Assembly: GCF_025144725.1 (NCBI RefSeq)
Contig: NZ_JALXKS010000016.1
Location: 1 to 55,994 of the forward strand
Source: Brevibacterium sp. p3-SID960
Lineage (GTDB): Bacteria > Actinomycetota > Actinomycetes > Actinomycetales > Brevibacteriaceae
Reading direction: 5' to 3'
DNA: 55,994 nucleotides
Shown here: positions 34,532-44,112 of the stretch, piece after piece
How the letters are laid out: each line of letters begins with the position of its first letter
Position numbering within the stretch: the stretch's first letter is position 1
Program-made: the position numbers and the translations under genes
The notes under the pieces: generated by a model
What the model saw: the letters and a program-made list of their open reading frames with translations, nothing else
The model's database searches: none
Told to the model about the DNA's origin: nothing

Positions 34532-35274
34532 CAGCGTCCTGCGGCTTCGAGAGCTTCCTGGAGGGTGAATTTGCCGGCGTAGAGGGCCTTGCCGACGATG
34601 GCGGAATCCACGCCGAGGGGTACGAGTTCGCGGATAGCGCGTAGGTCATCGAGGCTGGAGACGCCTCCGGAGGCGACGATCGGCTTGTCGGTGCGCGAGG
34701 CAATGTCGCGCAGCAGTTCGGTGTTCGGTCCCTGCAGCGTTCCGTCCTTATTGACGTCGGTGACGACGTAGCGGCTGCATCCGGCTTCCTCGAGCTGGGC
34801 GAGAATCTCGTAGAGGTCGCCGCCCTCCTTGGTCCAGCCGCGGGCGGCCAGGGTCGTGCCGCGCACGTCAAGGCCGATGGCGATCCGGTCGCCGTAGGCC
34901 GCGATGACCTCGGCCGTCCAGCTGGGGTTCTCCAGTGCTGCGGTCCCGATGTTGACGCGTTCGGCGCCGGTGTCGAGGGCACGCTCGAGCGTTTCGGTGT
35001 CGCGGATGCCGCCGGAGAGCTCGACCTTGATCGAGACGGCCTTGGTCACCTGCTTGAGCAGCGGGTAGTTGGTGCCGCGGCCGAACGCGGCATCGAGGTC
35101 GACGAGGTGGATCCATTCGGCTCCGCCGTCCTCGAACTGCTGGGCGACTTCGACGGGGTTGCCGTAGCCGGTTTCGGTGCCGGCTTCTCCCTTGACCAGG
35201 CGCACGGCGGTGCCGTTGGAGACGTCGACTGCCGGCAGCAGTGTCAGTGCGGGTTCGCTTGCGAGCTGTGACAT
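34531..35274 (-). CDS. priA: Bifunctional HisA/TrpF isomerase PriA
   Basis: 247-residue TIM barrel. [19 protein letters not shown] at the start, [14 protein letters not shown] (catalytic aspartate), [21 protein letters not shown] and [11 protein letters not shown] are HisA/PriA motifs. In actinobacteria lacking TrpF, PriA serves both histidine and tryptophan pathways; whether trpF exists here is not visible. The start [17 protein letters not shown] has AAGAAGAGG upstream. The longer frame is a shadow over hisH. Confidence 0.93.
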   Translation of the reverse strand: MSQLASEPALTLLPAVDVSNGTAVRLVKGEAGTETGYGNPVEVAQQFEDGGAEWIHLVDLDAAFGRGTNYPLLKQVTKAVSIKVELSGGIRDTETLERALDTGAERVNIGTAALENPSWTAEVIAAYGDRIAIGLDVRGTTLAARGWTKEGGDLYEILAQLEEAGCSRYVVTDVNKDGTLQGPNTELLRDIASRTDKPIVASGGVSSLDDLRAIRELVPLGVDSAIVGKALYAGKFTLQEALEAAGR

Positions 35275-35285
35275 GACCTCTTCTT

Positions 35286-35909
35286 TCATTTCTGCGCTGC
35301 GCTCAGCGCCTGAATCCAGTTGGCCAGCAGGGTCGCGCCTGCGTGACCGGATTTCTCCGGGTGGAACTGTGTGGCCCAGGTGGTGCCGTCTTCGACGGCG
35401 GCGATGAACGGGCGGTCCAGCGTGCACGTGGCGACGGCGGCGTCGGCCGGGGCTTCGGTGGCTGCGTAGGTGTGGACGAAGTAGAACCGCTCGCCGGCGG
35501 TGCCGGCGAACATCCGGCTGCCTGGGGCCGCAGAGACTGTGTTCCAGCCCATGTGCGGAAGCACGGGGGCGTCGAGGCGGGTGACGTTGCCCTCCCACAG
35601 CCCGATGCCTGCGGTGGTGAGCCCGTGTTCGGTACCCGAGGTGTAGAGCACCTGCATGCCGACGCAGATCCCGAGCATCGGGCGCTGTTCGCGGTGCCGG
35701 GTGCGGATGACCTCGACGGCACCGGCGGATTCGAGTGCGTCCATGACAGCGGCGAAGGCACCGACACCGGGGACGAGCAGCCCGTCGGCGGTCGCGGCAC
35801 GGTCGAGGTCGGCGGTGAGCTGCGCGGTGGCTCCAGCGCGTTCGACGGCGCGCAGGGCGGAATGGACGTTGCCTGCGCCGTAGTCGAGGACGACGATGTC
35901 GGCGCTCAT
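35286..35909 (-). CDS. hisH: Imidazole glycerol phosphate synthase, glutaminase subunit
   Basis: 207 residues. Class I amidotransferase with nucleophile cysteine in GICVGMQ (about 80) and the His/Glu pair in TQFHPEKSG near 187. It supplies ammonia to HisF (not in this window). Start [14 protein letters not shown], overlapping the membrane-protein gene by ATGA. Confidence 0.93.
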   Translation of the reverse strand: MSADIVVLDYGAGNVHSALRAVERAGATAQLTADLDRAATADGLLVPGVGAFAAVMDALESAGAVEVIRTRHREQRPMLGICVGMQVLYTSGTEHGLTTAGIGLWEGNVTRLDAPVLPHMGWNTVSAAPGSRMFAGTAGERFYFVHTYAATEAPADAAVATCTLDRPFIAAVEDGTTWATQFHPEKSGHAGATLLANWIQALSAAQK

Positions 35910-36505
35910 GTCCGTGCGGCTCCGAGCACTCGGCTGATGCGCTGGATTGAGATGCCGAGGGTGATGACGGCGATGACGACGCCGGCCCAGGCGACCATGC
36001 TGCCAGTGAAGACGCCGATGAAGCTGGCGACGATGCCGACGAGGGCGAGGAAGGCGACCACCATCCACAGCAGCGCTGTGCGGGCGAGCGCCTCACGGGC
36101 CGGGGTCATCGTGGCTTTGCTGGCTTCGAGCTTGGACATCTTCGAGGTGTCGAGATGGCCGTCGATGTCGCGCGGTGCGATGGTCTCCAACAGCAGCTTC
36201 TCGACCTCGGCTGGAAGGTTCGTCAGCGCAAGTCCTGCTGGCACGTCGGCTTCGCGGATTCCGCTGCGGAAGTGCCCGGCGTCGATCTGCTCGTCGTTGC
36301 GGGCGAGCATGAGGACTTCGTGCTTGCCGGAGAGCTTCGAGATCGTCGCAGCCACGTCATTGCCCTCAGCGATGCTCGTATCGTCGAGCACGATGGCTGA
36401 GAAGCTGCCGACCGGCACGACATCACAGCGGATGTCGGACAGGGTGCATGCGGCGGCAAGCTGTTCGGCACGACCGAACGGGGTGACGATGACGGTGCGG
36501 CTCAC
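35906..36505 (-). CDS. Unknown membrane-anchored protein inside the his operon
   Basis: I do not recognise the family. 199 residues. The first 140 look globular, beginning [20 protein letters not shown] and containing [17 protein letters not shown] and [13 protein letters not shown]. Two hydrophobic helices follow (about 147-170 [20 protein letters not shown] and 173-192), leaving a short basic tail. GTG start overlaps the hisB stop (GTGA) and its stop overlaps the hisH start (ATGA), so it is coupled on both sides. Codon use matches its neighbours. A role with histidine synthesis at the membrane is only suggested by position. Confidence 0.75.
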   Translation of the reverse strand: MSRTVIVTPFGRAEQLAAACTLSDIRCDVVPVGSFSAIVLDDTSIAEGNDVAATISKLSGKHEVLMLARNDEQIDAGHFRSGIREADVPAGLALTNLPAEVEKLLLETIAPRDIDGHLDTSKMSKLEASKATMTPAREALARTALLWMVVAFLALVGIVASFIGVFTGSMVAWAGVVIAVITLGISIQRISRVLGAART

Positions 36506-37104
36506 AGGGCTCCCTTCGTGCTCGGCACGGCGGTGGTGCGGGGGTCGTCTTCGAGGGCGGTTCGCAGCGCGCGCGCGAAGGCCTTGAACTGGGCCTCGGC
36601 GATGTGGTGCGGGTCCCGGCCGGCCAGCAGCCGCAGGTGGGCGGTGATACCGGCGTGGACTGACAGCGATTCGAGGGCATGTCCGACCAACGAGCCGGTG
36701 AAGTGCCCGCCGATGAGGTGATACTGCTGACCTTCCGGCTCGCCGGTGTGGACGAAGTAGGGGCGGCCGGAGATGTCGACGATGCAGTGCGCCAGAGCTT
36801 CGTCCAGCGGCACGGCGGCATCGCCGTAGCGGCGGATGCCGGCTTTGACCCCCAGTGCCTCGCGCATGGCGTCGCCGATGACGATGGCGGTGTCCTCGAC
36901 GGTGTGGTGGACGTCGATGTGGGTGTCGCCGGAGGCGTTGACGGTCAGGTCGCACAGCGAGTGCTTGGCCAGCGCGGTGAGCATGTGGTCGAAGAACGGC
37001 ACGGTCGTCGAGATGTCAGCCTGGCCGGAGCCGTCGAGGTTGATGGTGACCTCGACATTCGATTCGCTTGTGCGGCGGGTGGAGGTGGCGGTGCGGCCTG
37101 TCAT
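36502..37104 (-). CDS. hisB: Imidazoleglycerol-phosphate dehydratase
   Basis: 200 residues. Manganese-binding motifs [11 protein letters not shown] and [11 protein letters not shown] are in the first half, and [16 protein letters not shown] closes the second repeat. It dehydrates imidazole glycerol phosphate to the acetol phosphate. Monofunctional, without the phosphatase domain found in enterobacteria. ATGA overlap with hisC. Confidence 0.95.
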   Translation of the reverse strand: MTGRTATSTRRTSESNVEVTINLDGSGQADISTTVPFFDHMLTALAKHSLCDLTVNASGDTHIDVHHTVEDTAIVIGDAMREALGVKAGIRRYGDAAVPLDEALAHCIVDISGRPYFVHTGEPEGQQYHLIGGHFTGSLVGHALESLSVHAGITAHLRLLAGRDPHHIAEAQFKAFARALRTALEDDPRTTAVPSTKGAL

Positions 37105-38246
37105 AGGTTCTCCAGAGTCTCAGGGTGGGCGGCGACGATGGCGCTGATGGCTTCGATGAAGGCGGTGGTCTCCTCGGTGGTGCCGGCGTTGACGCGCAGG
37201 TGTCCGGGAATGCCGATATCGCGGATGAGCACGCCGGCGTCGAGCAGGCGCTGCCACAGCAGTCTAGTGTCCGACACGCCGCCGAAGAGCACGAAGTTCG
37301 CATCGGTCTCTGCGACGTCGAAGCCGAGTTGCGTCAGGGCGGTGACCATGCGGTCGCGCTCGGTGATGAGCGCTTCGACGTTGTCGAGCAGCACCGGGGT
37401 GTGCTCCAGTGCGGCGCAGGCTGCGGCCTGGGTCAGCGCCGAGAGGTGGTACGGCAGACGCACGAGGCGCAGCGCGTCGGTCACGGCCGGGTGCGCGATG
37501 GCGTAACCGAGGCGCACACCGGCGAAGGCGAAAGCCTTGCTCATCGTGCGTGAGACGACCAGGCGCGGGTGGTCGCGCAGCAGGTGCACGGCGGTGGTGT
37601 ATCCGGGCCGGGCGAATTCTGCGTAGGCTTCGTCGACGATGACGATGCCGGTGCTGGCGTGCAAGACCGCTTCGATGACCTCGGCGGGCAGTCCCGCGCC
37701 GGTGGGATTGTTCGGCGTGCACAGGAACACGACATCGGGCTGGCGTTCGCGCACGGCAGCAGCCGCAGTCTCGGCGCTGAGGCTGAAGTCCTCGCCCCGG
37801 TCGACGGCGATCCAGCGGGCCCCGGTCGACTGGGTGATGAGCGGGTGCATCGAGTAGCTGGGCACGAAGCCGAGTGCGGTGCGTCCGGGACCGCCGAACG
37901 CCTGCAGGATGTGGGACAGGACCTCGTTCGAGCCGTTGGCTGCCCACAGCCAGTCGGCAGTGAGGAAGTCAGCTGGTGTCGATCCGTCAGCCGACTGGCG
38001 GGAGGAGAATTCCTGCACGTAGGTCAGGAGCAGCTCACGCAGGCGAGTGAATTCCCGGTCGGGGTAACGGTTGAGGCCGCGCAGCTGCGCATCAACGGCA
38101 CGGCGCACTGCATCGACGACCATCGGCGGCACCGGATGGGAGTTCTCGTTGACGTTGAGAGCGACGTCGACGGCCAGTTGCGGCGCCCCGTAGGGCTGTT
38201 TGCCGCGCAGGTCGTCTCTGAGCGGAAGATCACTGAGCGTTAGCAC
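37101..38246 (-). CDS. hisC: Histidinol-phosphate aminotransferase
   Basis: 381 residues, PLP-dependent. NENSHPVPP near the start, [24 protein letters not shown] and the Schiff-base region [17 protein letters not shown] are all in order. GTG start at 38246 lies 6 nt after TAGACT (38258-38253), whose first three bases are the stop codon of the LysM gene. No Shine-Dalgarno, so probably leaderless. First his gene here; hisD is not in the window. Confidence 0.94.
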   Translation of the reverse strand: MLTLSDLPLRDDLRGKQPYGAPQLAVDVALNVNENSHPVPPMVVDAVRRAVDAQLRGLNRYPDREFTRLRELLLTYVQEFSSRQSADGSTPADFLTADWLWAANGSNEVLSHILQAFGGPGRTALGFVPSYSMHPLITQSTGARWIAVDRGEDFSLSAETAAAAVRERQPDVVFLCTPNNPTGAGLPAEVIEAVLHASTGIVIVDEAYAEFARPGYTTAVHLLRDHPRLVVSRTMSKAFAFAGVRLGYAIAHPAVTDALRLVRLPYHLSALTQAAACAALEHTPVLLDNVEALITERDRMVTALTQLGFDVAETDANFVLFGGVSDTRLLWQRLLDAGVLIRDIGIPGHLRVNAGTTEETTAFIEAISAIVAAHPETLENL

Positions 38247-38255
38247 CGCACCAGT

Positions 38256-38618
38256 CTATCGAGCGGGGACTTCGAGTTCCTGCCCGGGGTGGACGACTGA
38301 GGTCTCCAGACCATTCATCTCGATGATCGCCTGCATCGTATCGCGCGGGTCGCCGCTGCCGGTTGCCTCAGTGGCGATGGTCCACAGTGACTGCCCCTGT
38401 TCGACGACGACGGTTTCGGCCGGGACGACCGGCTCGGCGCTTCCGATGGCCTGCTGAGGACGCACCATGAGCACCAGCAGTGCTGCGGCACCGGTGATGA
38501 CGGCTGCCATCGCGATGGTGCGCAGCAGACGCAGACCCTGCTTGCCCCGCGGGGTCAGCCGCCACGTGCGGTGCGGTGCACCGGCGCGGCTCCATGCGTT
38601 CATCGCTGCTGTACTCAT
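38256..38618 (-). CDS. LysM-domain membrane protein divergent from lexA
   Basis: 120 residues. A membrane helix (about 33-53, MAAVITGAAALLVLMV) is followed by a single LysM domain (VVVEQGQSLWTIATEAT through HPGQELEVP). In Bacillus the SOS cell-division suppressor YneA has this form and lies opposite lexA; corynebacterial DivS sits in the same place but is not LysM. SOS control is probable because LexA boxes lie upstream. GAGGAGGACACC precedes ATG 38618. Division inhibition is inferred. Confidence 0.85.
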   Translation of the reverse strand: MSTAAMNAWSRAGAPHRTWRLTPRGKQGLRLLRTIAMAAVITGAAALLVLMVRPQQAIGSAEPVVPAETVVVEQGQSLWTIATEATGSGDPRDTMQAIIEMNGLETSVVHPGQELEVPAR

Positions 38619-38703
38619 GGTGTCCTCCTCAGATCCTGTCTTCCCTAGCAGGCTGTTGCGCTGAGTCTCCGGCCTGCCGGCTTCCCTCCGTCGGACCGGG
38701 GAC

Positions 38704-38793
38704 TCGAACACATGTACTATTTAAGGACATATTCGAAGAAATGTCCAGTCCCTGCGAACATCTGTGCGAAAATGGATTCGAACGGAGGTTCGC
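38704..38793. promoter_or_regulatory. LexA (SOS) boxes between LysM gene and lexA
   Basis: Pattern CGAAC-N4-GTTCG. Best match: TCGAAC-GGAG-GTTCGC (38778-38793). Next: GCGAAC-ATCT-GTGCGA (38754-38769), one mismatch in the core. Weak: TCGAAC-ACAT-GTACTA (38704-38719). The two on the right face lexA, the left one the LysM gene. Confidence 0.75.
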
Positions 38794-38874
38794 GAGTCTT
38801 AGGGAAAGACTGTCACCAGGCACTGACATCGCTCGCTGACCAGGAACGACGCTCGACTGCACACGGGGGAAGCA

Positions 38875-39636
38875 ATGGCCGAACAGAAGAAGAGAGGGCG
38901 GGGACGTCCCCGCAACGAGGACGTCATCTCCGAGATCGAGGAGTTCCGGGCCCGTCGGGGAATCGACGCCGAGGACTCGCTCAACATGGTCGGTGCCGAC
39001 GACCGGCGTCTGACTCCCCGTCAGAAGATCGTCCTACAGACCATCGAGCAGGCGGTCATGGACAACGGCTACCCGCCGAGCATGCGCGAGATCGGCAAGG
39101 CCGCCGGGCTGGCCTCACTCTCCAGCGTGGCGCACCAGCTCGCCCAGCTCGAGCGCCTCGGCTATCTGCGCCGGGATCCGCGCCGGCCGCGCGCCATCGA
39201 GATCGTCAATCCCGCCGATGAGGCTGCCAAGGCAGTCGAGGAGGCGTTCATCGAATCGTCGAATCTGGCCCAGGTGCCGGTGCTCGGCCGGATCGCAGCC
39301 GGTGGGCCGGTGCTGGCCGAGGAGTCGGTCGAGGACGTCTTCTCGCTGCCGCGTCAGGTGGTCGGCAGCGGTGAGCTGTTCCTGCTCAATGTCGTCGGCG
39401 ACTCGATGATCGAAGCGGCGATCTGCGACGGCGACTGGGTTGTGGTGCGCAAGCAGCCGACGGCCGAGAACGGTGAGATCGTCGCGGCCCTCCTTGACGA
39501 TGAGGCGACCGTCAAGCGGCTGCAGCGCCGTGACGGTGTGCAGTGGTTGCTGCCGGAGAACAAGGACTACGACCCCATCGACGGCACCTATGCCACGATC
39601 ATGGGCATCGTCGTCGCGGTCATCCGCCGCGTCTGA
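38875..39636 (+). CDS. lexA: LexA repressor
   Basis: 253 residues. N-terminal winged helix ([29 protein letters not shown], then [20 protein letters not shown]) follows a 40-residue basic lead. The C-terminal protease has the Ala-Gly cleavage site (GRIAAGGPV), catalytic serine in [11 protein letters not shown] and lysine in EATVKRL. RecA filaments trigger self-cleavage. GGGGGAAG lies before ATG 38875. Autoregulated through the adjacent boxes. Confidence 0.96.
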   Translation: MAEQKKRGRGRPRNEDVISEIEEFRARRGIDAEDSLNMVGADDRRLTPRQKIVLQTIEQAVMDNGYPPSMREIGKAAGLASLSSVAHQLAQLERLGYLRRDPRRPRAIEIVNPADEAAKAVEEAFIESSNLAQVPVLGRIAAGGPVLAEESVEDVFSLPRQVVGSGELFLLNVVGDSMIEAAICDGDWVVVRKQPTAENGEIVAALLDDEATVKRLQRRDGVQWLLPENKDYDPIDGTYATIMGIVVAVIRRV

Positions 39637-39655
39637 GCACGCCTGGAACACAGCT

Positions 39656-39689
39656 CTGCGGCGCCTGGTCTTGGGACCAGGCGCTGCAG
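39656..39689 (+). terminator. Terminator after lexA
   Basis: CTGCGGCGCCTGGTC (39656-39670) pairs with GACCAGGCGCTGCAG (39675-39689), 15 bp with one wobble, loop TTGG. It lies 20 bp past the lexA stop. Confidence 0.8.
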
Positions 39690-39760
39690 CTGTCTGCGCA
39701 GCGTCCGTTCGCTGTGCGGATCAGTCTTCGTCTGTGTGCAGCGTCAGTTCGCCGTCCGCG

Positions 39761-41734
39761 TCAGTCTTCGCCGCTGGACGCCAGCCGGGTGAGCGCATCG
39801 CGCACAAGAGCCGGATTGTCAGTCCGCCACATCGGCGGCAGCGAGGCGAGGAGGAACCCGGCGTAGCCGGCAGTGCGCAGCCGGGAGTCGAGCACGGCGA
39901 CGACGCCCTGGTCCTGCACAGAGCGGATGAGCCGCCCGGCCCCTTGGGCCAGGCGCAGTGCGGCATGGGTGGCGCTGACGGTCATGAACCCGTTCGCGCC
40001 GCGCTGGGCTGCGGCCTGGGTGCGGGCGAGCGCGAGAGGATCGTCGGGGCGTGGGAAGGGAATCCGGTCGATGACCACGAGCCGGCAGGTCCGCCCAGGC
40101 ACGTCGACGCCCTGCCACAGCGACATGGTGCCGAACAGGCAGGTGTCGGGTTCGGCGGCGAACCGGCTGACGAGTGCTGAAAGGGTGTCCTCGCCCTGCA
40201 GCAGAATCGGCATCGGCAGGTGCTCGCGCAGCACCGTGGCCGCCTGTTCGGCAGCGCTCTTCGACGAGAACAGCCCGAGGGTGCCCCCACCGGAGGCTGT
40301 TACGAGTTCGCGCAGCTCCTCCAGGGTCTCCTCGCTCAGCCCTCCCCTGCCCGGCTTGGGCAGGTGGCCTGCCACGTAGAGGATCCCCTGTTTGTCGTAG
40401 GCGAACGGGGAGCCGACGTCGATCGCATCGTAGGCCGGCGCCTCGGGCCCGGCGAGACCGAGCGAGGCGGCGACCGGTTCGAACTTCCCGCCCAGGGCCA
40501 GCGTCGCCGAGGTGGCGATGACGGTGGCTTCGGCGAAGAGCCCGTTGCGCATGGTGCCGGCGACGCTGAGCGGGGCGACGACGAGCGAGGTGGTGATGTT
40601 CTCGCGGAAGGTGCTGCGGCTGACCCAGGAGACGTCGTTGCTGTCCGGTTCGGCCATTCTTTCGGCGAGGTCGAAGACCTCCTGGACGCGGGCGCGGGCC
40701 ATCTGCCGGCCGGCGTCAGCCTCCTTGGCTTCGTCTCCGTTGGTATCCGACAGCAGCCGGCTGGCGGCATCCCGGATCTGGCGCACCGCCGCGGCGAGGT
40801 CCTCGGGCCAGCGCACGATGAGCCCCTCGCTGGCGTGTTCGAGTGCGCGTTCGAGCGCGCTGGCGGCGGTCGTGAGGTTCTCGATGCTCGATTCCTGCGC
40901 CGAGGTGTGCTTGCGTGTCGAGGAGGCCGCCGCGTTGAGCATCGTGACGGTCAGCGATCCGGTCAGAGCGTTCGTCACCCGGTCGCGCAGCTCGTGGGCT
41001 TCGTCGACGATGACAGCGCCGTGTTCGGGCAGGACGTTGGCCTCGCCGAAGGAGTCGATGGCCAGCAGCGCATGGTTGGTCACCACGACATCGGCTTCGG
41101 CTGCCCGGATCTTTGCGCGTTCGGCAAAGCATTCCTCGAACATCGGGCATCTGCTGCCCAGGCAGTCGAAGGAATTGACCGATACCTGCGCCCAGGCGCG
41201 GTCGGAGACACCGGGGGTGAGGTCGTCGCGGTCGCCGGTGTCGGTGATGCGCTCCCAGGAGCGGATGCGCTGGATCTCCTCACCGAGGGCAGTGATGCTC
41301 GAGCCGCCGCGGTGGGCGGCACCGTCTGCGCCGAGGTCGAAGAGGGTGGTGTCGCCGTCGTCGGGGTAGCCGCCGTCGAGCTTGTGTTTGCACAGATAGT
41401 TGCGCCGCCCCTTGAGCACGGCTGCGCGCGGCCGTGCGTCGAGTTCGCCCTTGATCGCCTTGACCATGCGCGGCAGGTCGCGGTCGATGATCTGGGCCTG
41501 CAGCGCCAGGGTGGCGGTGGAGACGATGACGCGCTCACCGGTGCGCACGGCGTATTCGACGGCCGGGACGAGGTAGGCCAGGGACTTTCCGGTGCCGGTT
41601 CCGGCCTGGACGAGGAGGTGGGAGCCGTTGTCGAGCGCGGCCCCGACCGCCTCGGCCATGTCCTGCTGTCCCCGGCGCGGTGATCCGCCCAGTGCCGAGA
41701 CCGCAGTCTCCAGCAGCGGCGGAATCCGGCTCAT
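39761..41734 (-). CDS. dinG: DinG/XPD-type ATP-dependent DNA helicase
   Basis: 657 residues, superfamily 2. Walker A QAGTGTGKSLAYL (about 41), four cysteines consistent with an iron-sulfur cluster (CKHKLDGG, CLGSRCPMFEEC between about 115 and 190), DEAH box VIVDEAHEL (about 240) and motif VI QGAGRLIRS near the end. 5'-3' helicases of this class resolve R-loops and damage intermediates. ATG 41734 overlaps the hflX stop. No LexA box is visible before hflX. Confidence 0.88.
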   Translation of the reverse strand: MSRIPPLLETAVSALGGSPRRGQQDMAEAVGAALDNGSHLLVQAGTGTGKSLAYLVPAVEYAVRTGERVIVSTATLALQAQIIDRDLPRMVKAIKGELDARPRAAVLKGRRNYLCKHKLDGGYPDDGDTTLFDLGADGAAHRGGSSITALGEEIQRIRSWERITDTGDRDDLTPGVSDRAWAQVSVNSFDCLGSRCPMFEECFAERAKIRAAEADVVVTNHALLAIDSFGEANVLPEHGAVIVDEAHELRDRVTNALTGSLTVTMLNAAASSTRKHTSAQESSIENLTTAASALERALEHASEGLIVRWPEDLAAAVRQIRDAASRLLSDTNGDEAKEADAGRQMARARVQEVFDLAERMAEPDSNDVSWVSRSTFRENITTSLVVAPLSVAGTMRNGLFAEATVIATSATLALGGKFEPVAASLGLAGPEAPAYDAIDVGSPFAYDKQGILYVAGHLPKPGRGGLSEETLEELRELVTASGGGTLGLFSSKSAAEQAATVLREHLPMPILLQGEDTLSALVSRFAAEPDTCLFGTMSLWQGVDVPGRTCRLVVIDRIPFPRPDDPLALARTQAAAQRGANGFMTVSATHAALRLAQGAGRLIRSVQDQGVVAVLDSRLRTAGYAGFLLASLPPMWRTDNPALVRDALTRLASSGED

Positions 41735-43380
41735 GCGCGGCGGCCGGAGGAAGCTCCCGCCCCGGCTTCGGACTCACCTGCGGTGTTCGTGTCCGCTGGG
41801 AGGTGCTCCTGGCCTGCGAACATGTCCGGTTTGCGGAACTCCTCCAGGGCTGCGAGCAGGTCGGCGTCGACCTTCGCCTGCACGGCGGTTCCTTCCGGCA
41901 GGTGCTTCTCGACGAGCACGGTGCCCTCGTCATGGATGCGGGAGACGAGGTCGCCGCGGTCATAGGGCAGCAGCACCGTCACCTCGTGGTCGGGTGTCGG
42001 CAGCAGCCCGGCCAGCCGCTCGCGCAGCTCATCGATGCCGTCACCGGTCGCTGCGGAGACGGCGACGGCCTCCGGGTAGCGGGCGAGCAGGCCGGTGAGC
42101 ACATCCGGGTCGGCGAGATCGGACTTGTTGAACACGATGAGCTCGGCGATGTCATCGGTGTCGGCCTCGGCGAGCACCTCGCGCACGGCTGCCAGCTGCC
42201 CGTGCGGGTCGGGGTGAGCGGCGTCGACGACGTGCATGAGCACGTCAGCGAACGTCGCCTCCTCCAGTGTGGAGCGGAAGGCCTCGACGAGCTGATGCGG
42301 CAGGTTGCGCACGAACCCGACGGTGTCGGTGAACGTGAAGGCGCGGCCGTCTTCGGTCGTCGCCTGCCGCACAGTGGGATCCAGGGTCGCGAAGAGCTCG
42401 TTGCGGACCATGACATCGGCGTCGGTGAGCCGGTTGAGCAGAGAGGACTTCCCGGCATTGGTGTAGCCGACGATCGCCACAGCGGGCACCTGGTGGCGCT
42501 GCCGGTTGGCCCGCTTGGTTTCCCGTGCCGGGGTCATATCTGCGATCTGGCGGCGTAGCTTGGCCATCCGGGTGCGGATGCGGCGGCGGTCGAGTTCGAT
42601 CTTCGTCTCACCAGGGCCGCGCGAGCCGATGCCCTCACCGCCGGCGACTCGGCCGCCGGCCTGCCGGGACATCGACTCACCCCAGCCGCGCAGCCGCGGC
42701 AGCAGGTATTCGAGCTGGGCGAGTTCGACCTGGGCTTTGCCCTCACGGCTCTTGGCGTGCTGGGCGAAGATGTCGAGGATGAGTGCGACCCGATCGATGA
42801 CCTTGACCTTGATGACGTCCTCCAGGCCGCGGCGCTGGCTGGGTGCCAGCTCGGTGTCGACGATGACGGTGTCAGCGCCGACAGCGGCGACGATGTCAGC
42901 CAGCTCCTGCGCCTTGCCGCGGCCCAGGTACGTGCCGGGGTCCGGGTGGTCGCGGCGCTGCAGCACACCGTCGAGCACGGTCGAGCCGGCCGTCTCGGCA
43001 AGGGAGGCGAGCTCACGCAGCGATTCCTCTGCCTCGGCAGCGGTCCCGCGCGTCCAGATGCCGGCCAGCACGACCTTCTCCAGACGCAGCTGCCGGTATT
43101 CGACCTCGGTGACGTCTTCGAGTTCGGTTGAGAGTCCGGAGACCCGGCGCAGCGCCTCGCGCTCGAGCGCATCGAACTGGCTGTCGTCCTGGTGGACGCG
43201 GTCCTCGTCGGTGAGTGCGGAGCCGCCGCGGGAGAGGATCCGGTCGATCATCGCGTCGTCGCGGCTGCGTTCGGTCTCAGCTGGCTGGCCGGCTTCCGCT
43301 ACCGGCTGGCCGGCTTCGGCGGTCGGGGCGGTCTCGTCCGCGGGGTGACGGCGATGGGTATCGCTTGGCATCGTCCTCAT
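41731..43380 (-). CDS. hflX: Ribosome-associated GTPase HflX
   Basis: 549 residues. N-terminal HflX domain (TELAPSQRRGLEDVIKVKVIDR; GIGSRGPGETKIELDRR glycine-rich linker) precedes the G domain: P-loop VGYTNAGKSSLLNRL (about 305), DTVGFVRNLP, NKSD. HflX splits stalled or hibernating 70S ribosomes. The variable N-terminal 50 residues contain a short internal duplication. ATG 43380; ATG 43371 is also possible. Confidence 0.93.
   Translation of the reverse strand: MRTMPSDTHRRHPADETAPTAEAGQPVAEAGQPAETERSRDDAMIDRILSRGGSALTDEDRVHQDDSQFDALEREALRRVSGLSTELEDVTEVEYRQLRLEKVVLAGIWTRGTAAEAEESLRELASLAETAGSTVLDGVLQRRDHPDPGTYLGRGKAQELADIVAAVGADTVIVDTELAPSQRRGLEDVIKVKVIDRVALILDIFAQHAKSREGKAQVELAQLEYLLPRLRGWGESMSRQAGGRVAGGEGIGSRGPGETKIELDRRRIRTRMAKLRRQIADMTPARETKRANRQRHQVPAVAIVGYTNAGKSSLLNRLTDADVMVRNELFATLDPTVRQATTEDGRAFTFTDTVGFVRNLPHQLVEAFRSTLEEATFADVLMHVVDAAHPDPHGQLAAVREVLAEADTDDIAELIVFNKSDLADPDVLTGLLARYPEAVAVSAATGDGIDELRERLAGLLPTPDHEVTVLLPYDRGDLVSRIHDEGTVLVEKHLPEGTAVQAKVDADLLAALEEFRKPDMFAGQEHLPADTNTAGESEAGAGASSGRRA
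43283..43324 (-). repeat. 21-bp tandem duplication in the hflX 5' region
   Basis: Units start at 43283 and 43304 and share GGCTGGCCGGCTTC. They give EAGQP twice in the disordered N-terminus of HflX. The change keeps the frame. Confidence 0.7.
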
Positions 43381-43455
43381 TTCTTCTCTGGCGGTCTTCT
43401 ATTGTCCCACATGACACCGACATCTGCGCCCTGCGCGCACCGTAGGATGGTGGCG

Positions 43456-44076
43456 ATGAACGAGCACTACTTCTCCGCCCAGCCGGCCAGCGACGCACAG
43501 CTGCGCACCATCGATGTGCGCCTGGCAGGCCGCGACCTCGGCGTCTCGACGGCAGCCGGGGTCTTCTCCCCCGGTCATCTCGACACCGGCACGCGTGTGC
43601 TGCTCGACGAGATCCCCGATCCGCCTGCCGGTGATGTGCTCGATCTGGGCTGCGGCTGGGGGCCGGTCGCCATCCACACCGCCCTCGCCGGCGCTGATGC
43701 CGGCACGCACCCGCGCGTCTGGGCGCTTGATGTCAACGAGCGCGCCCTCGATCTGGTCCGCCGCAATGCAGCCGACCTGGGGCTGGGCTCGATTCGTGCA
43801 GTCACCGCAGCGGACACCCCGCCTCAGGTGCGGTTCGCTGCAATCTATTCGAATCCGCCGATCCGGGTGGGCAAAGCGGTACTGCACGAACTGCTGCTCA
43901 CGTGGCTGCCCCGCCTTGCGCTCGGCGGCGAGGCGTGGCTGGTGGTGGCCAAGAAGCTCGGTGCTGATTCGCTGCTCACCTGGCTGCGCGGCGAGCTCGG
44001 CGAGACATACGCCGTGGAGCGGACGGCGACATCGAAGGGCTTCCGGATCCTGCGGATCGAGCGGCTTGCCGACTGA
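43456..44076 (+). CDS. RsmC/RlmG-like methyltransferase
   Basis: 206 residues. The start (HYFSAQPAS) and FSPGHLDTGTRVLL, motif I DLGCGWGPVAI (about 57) and catalytic SNPPIRVGK (about 135) match the RsmC C-terminal domain, which forms N2-methylguanosine in rRNA using an NPP-x motif. It lacks the degenerate N-terminal half of E. coli RsmC, as is usual in actinobacteria. TAGGAT (43443-43448) lies 7 nt before ATG 43456, so it is possibly leaderless. Divergent from hflX. Confidence 0.86.
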   Translation: MNEHYFSAQPASDAQLRTIDVRLAGRDLGVSTAAGVFSPGHLDTGTRVLLDEIPDPPAGDVLDLGCGWGPVAIHTALAGADAGTHPRVWALDVNERALDLVRRNAADLGLGSIRAVTAADTPPQVRFAAIYSNPPIRVGKAVLHELLLTWLPRLALGGEAWLVVAKKLGADSLLTWLRGELGETYAVERTATSKGFRILRIERLAD

Positions 44077-44112
44077 GCGGCTGGCAGGTCGCCGTGCCGT
44101 TCCCGAGGTGAT

